This document shows positions 13,916 to 13,924 of a stretch of DNA of 13,924 bases, one piece after another. The stretch's first letter is position 1. Each line of letters starts with the position of its first letter. Source of the stretch: Porphyromonadaceae bacterium (GTDB lineage Bacteria; Bacteroidota; Bacteroidia; Bacteroidales; Paludibacteraceae). Below the pieces are notes generated by a model. The model was not told where the DNA came from, did not search any database, and worked only from the letters and a program-made list of their open reading frames with translations. The stretch spans positions 1 through 13,924 of the forward strand of contig CAJPPQ010000018.1 in NCBI GenBank assembly GCA_905372605.1, given 5' to 3'. The translations under genes were made by a program, and so were the position numbers.

Positions 13916-13924
13916 CATAATCTT

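Noticed and set aside
13709..13918. A 69-codon frame on the minus strand at the right edge.
   Set aside because: It runs through the perfect terminator palindrome and is composed of AT-rich low-complexity codons with no domain pattern.

Overview
The window looks like chromosomal DNA from a Bacteroidetes bacterium, most likely a Bacteroidales lineage that has the type IX secretion system (T9SS). Three things support this. A 1617-residue surface protein ends in a typical T9SS type A sorting domain. Several genes are preceded by the Bacteroidetes sigma factor -7 motif TAnnTTTG. None of the eight complete genes has a Shine-Dalgarno sequence; the bases before their ATG codons are mostly A-rich. 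I cannot resolve the genus.

Layout. Positions 3-161 hold the last 52 codons of a gene whose C-terminus resembles TcdA, the enzyme that cyclises t6A in tRNA. After a 344-base AT-rich gap comes a TsaC/Sua5-type threonylcarbamoyl-AMP synthase (506-1072), the enzyme that starts t6A synthesis. A 375-base AT-rich gap carries the promoter of a small FMN nitroreductase (1448-1996). The giant T9SS cargo protein (2038-6891) follows closely and ends at a strong terminator. Adenylosuccinate synthetase purA (7123-8406) has the best promoter in the window and is followed by a membrane-anchored SIMPL-domain protein (8474-9214). A terminator at 9244-9271 separates this rightward block from a leftward block of folD (12070-11216), a predicted outer-membrane beta-barrel of unknown function (11146-10238) and a family 2 glycosyltransferase (10215-9313). 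A divergent promoter region (about 12096-12146) serves folD to the left and the HD-domain CCA-adding enzyme (12238-13656) to the right. The last 268 bases hold no convincing gene but end in a perfect 28-bp palindrome followed by T5, a strong terminator.

How the genes relate. Three loci touch tRNA maturation (TcdA-like tail, TsaC, CCA enzyme), and two are one-carbon or purine housekeeping genes (folD, purA). Three encode envelope or surface functions (T9SS cargo, beta-barrel, glycosyltransferase). I see no transposase, integrase, phage gene, CRISPR array, toxin-antitoxin pair or recognisable defence system, and no complete RNA gene. The most unusual items are the periodic four-cysteine architecture of the surface protein, unusual substitutions in a normally conserved PurA loop, the unassigned beta-barrel within a folD operon, and the long perfect palindrome at the right edge.
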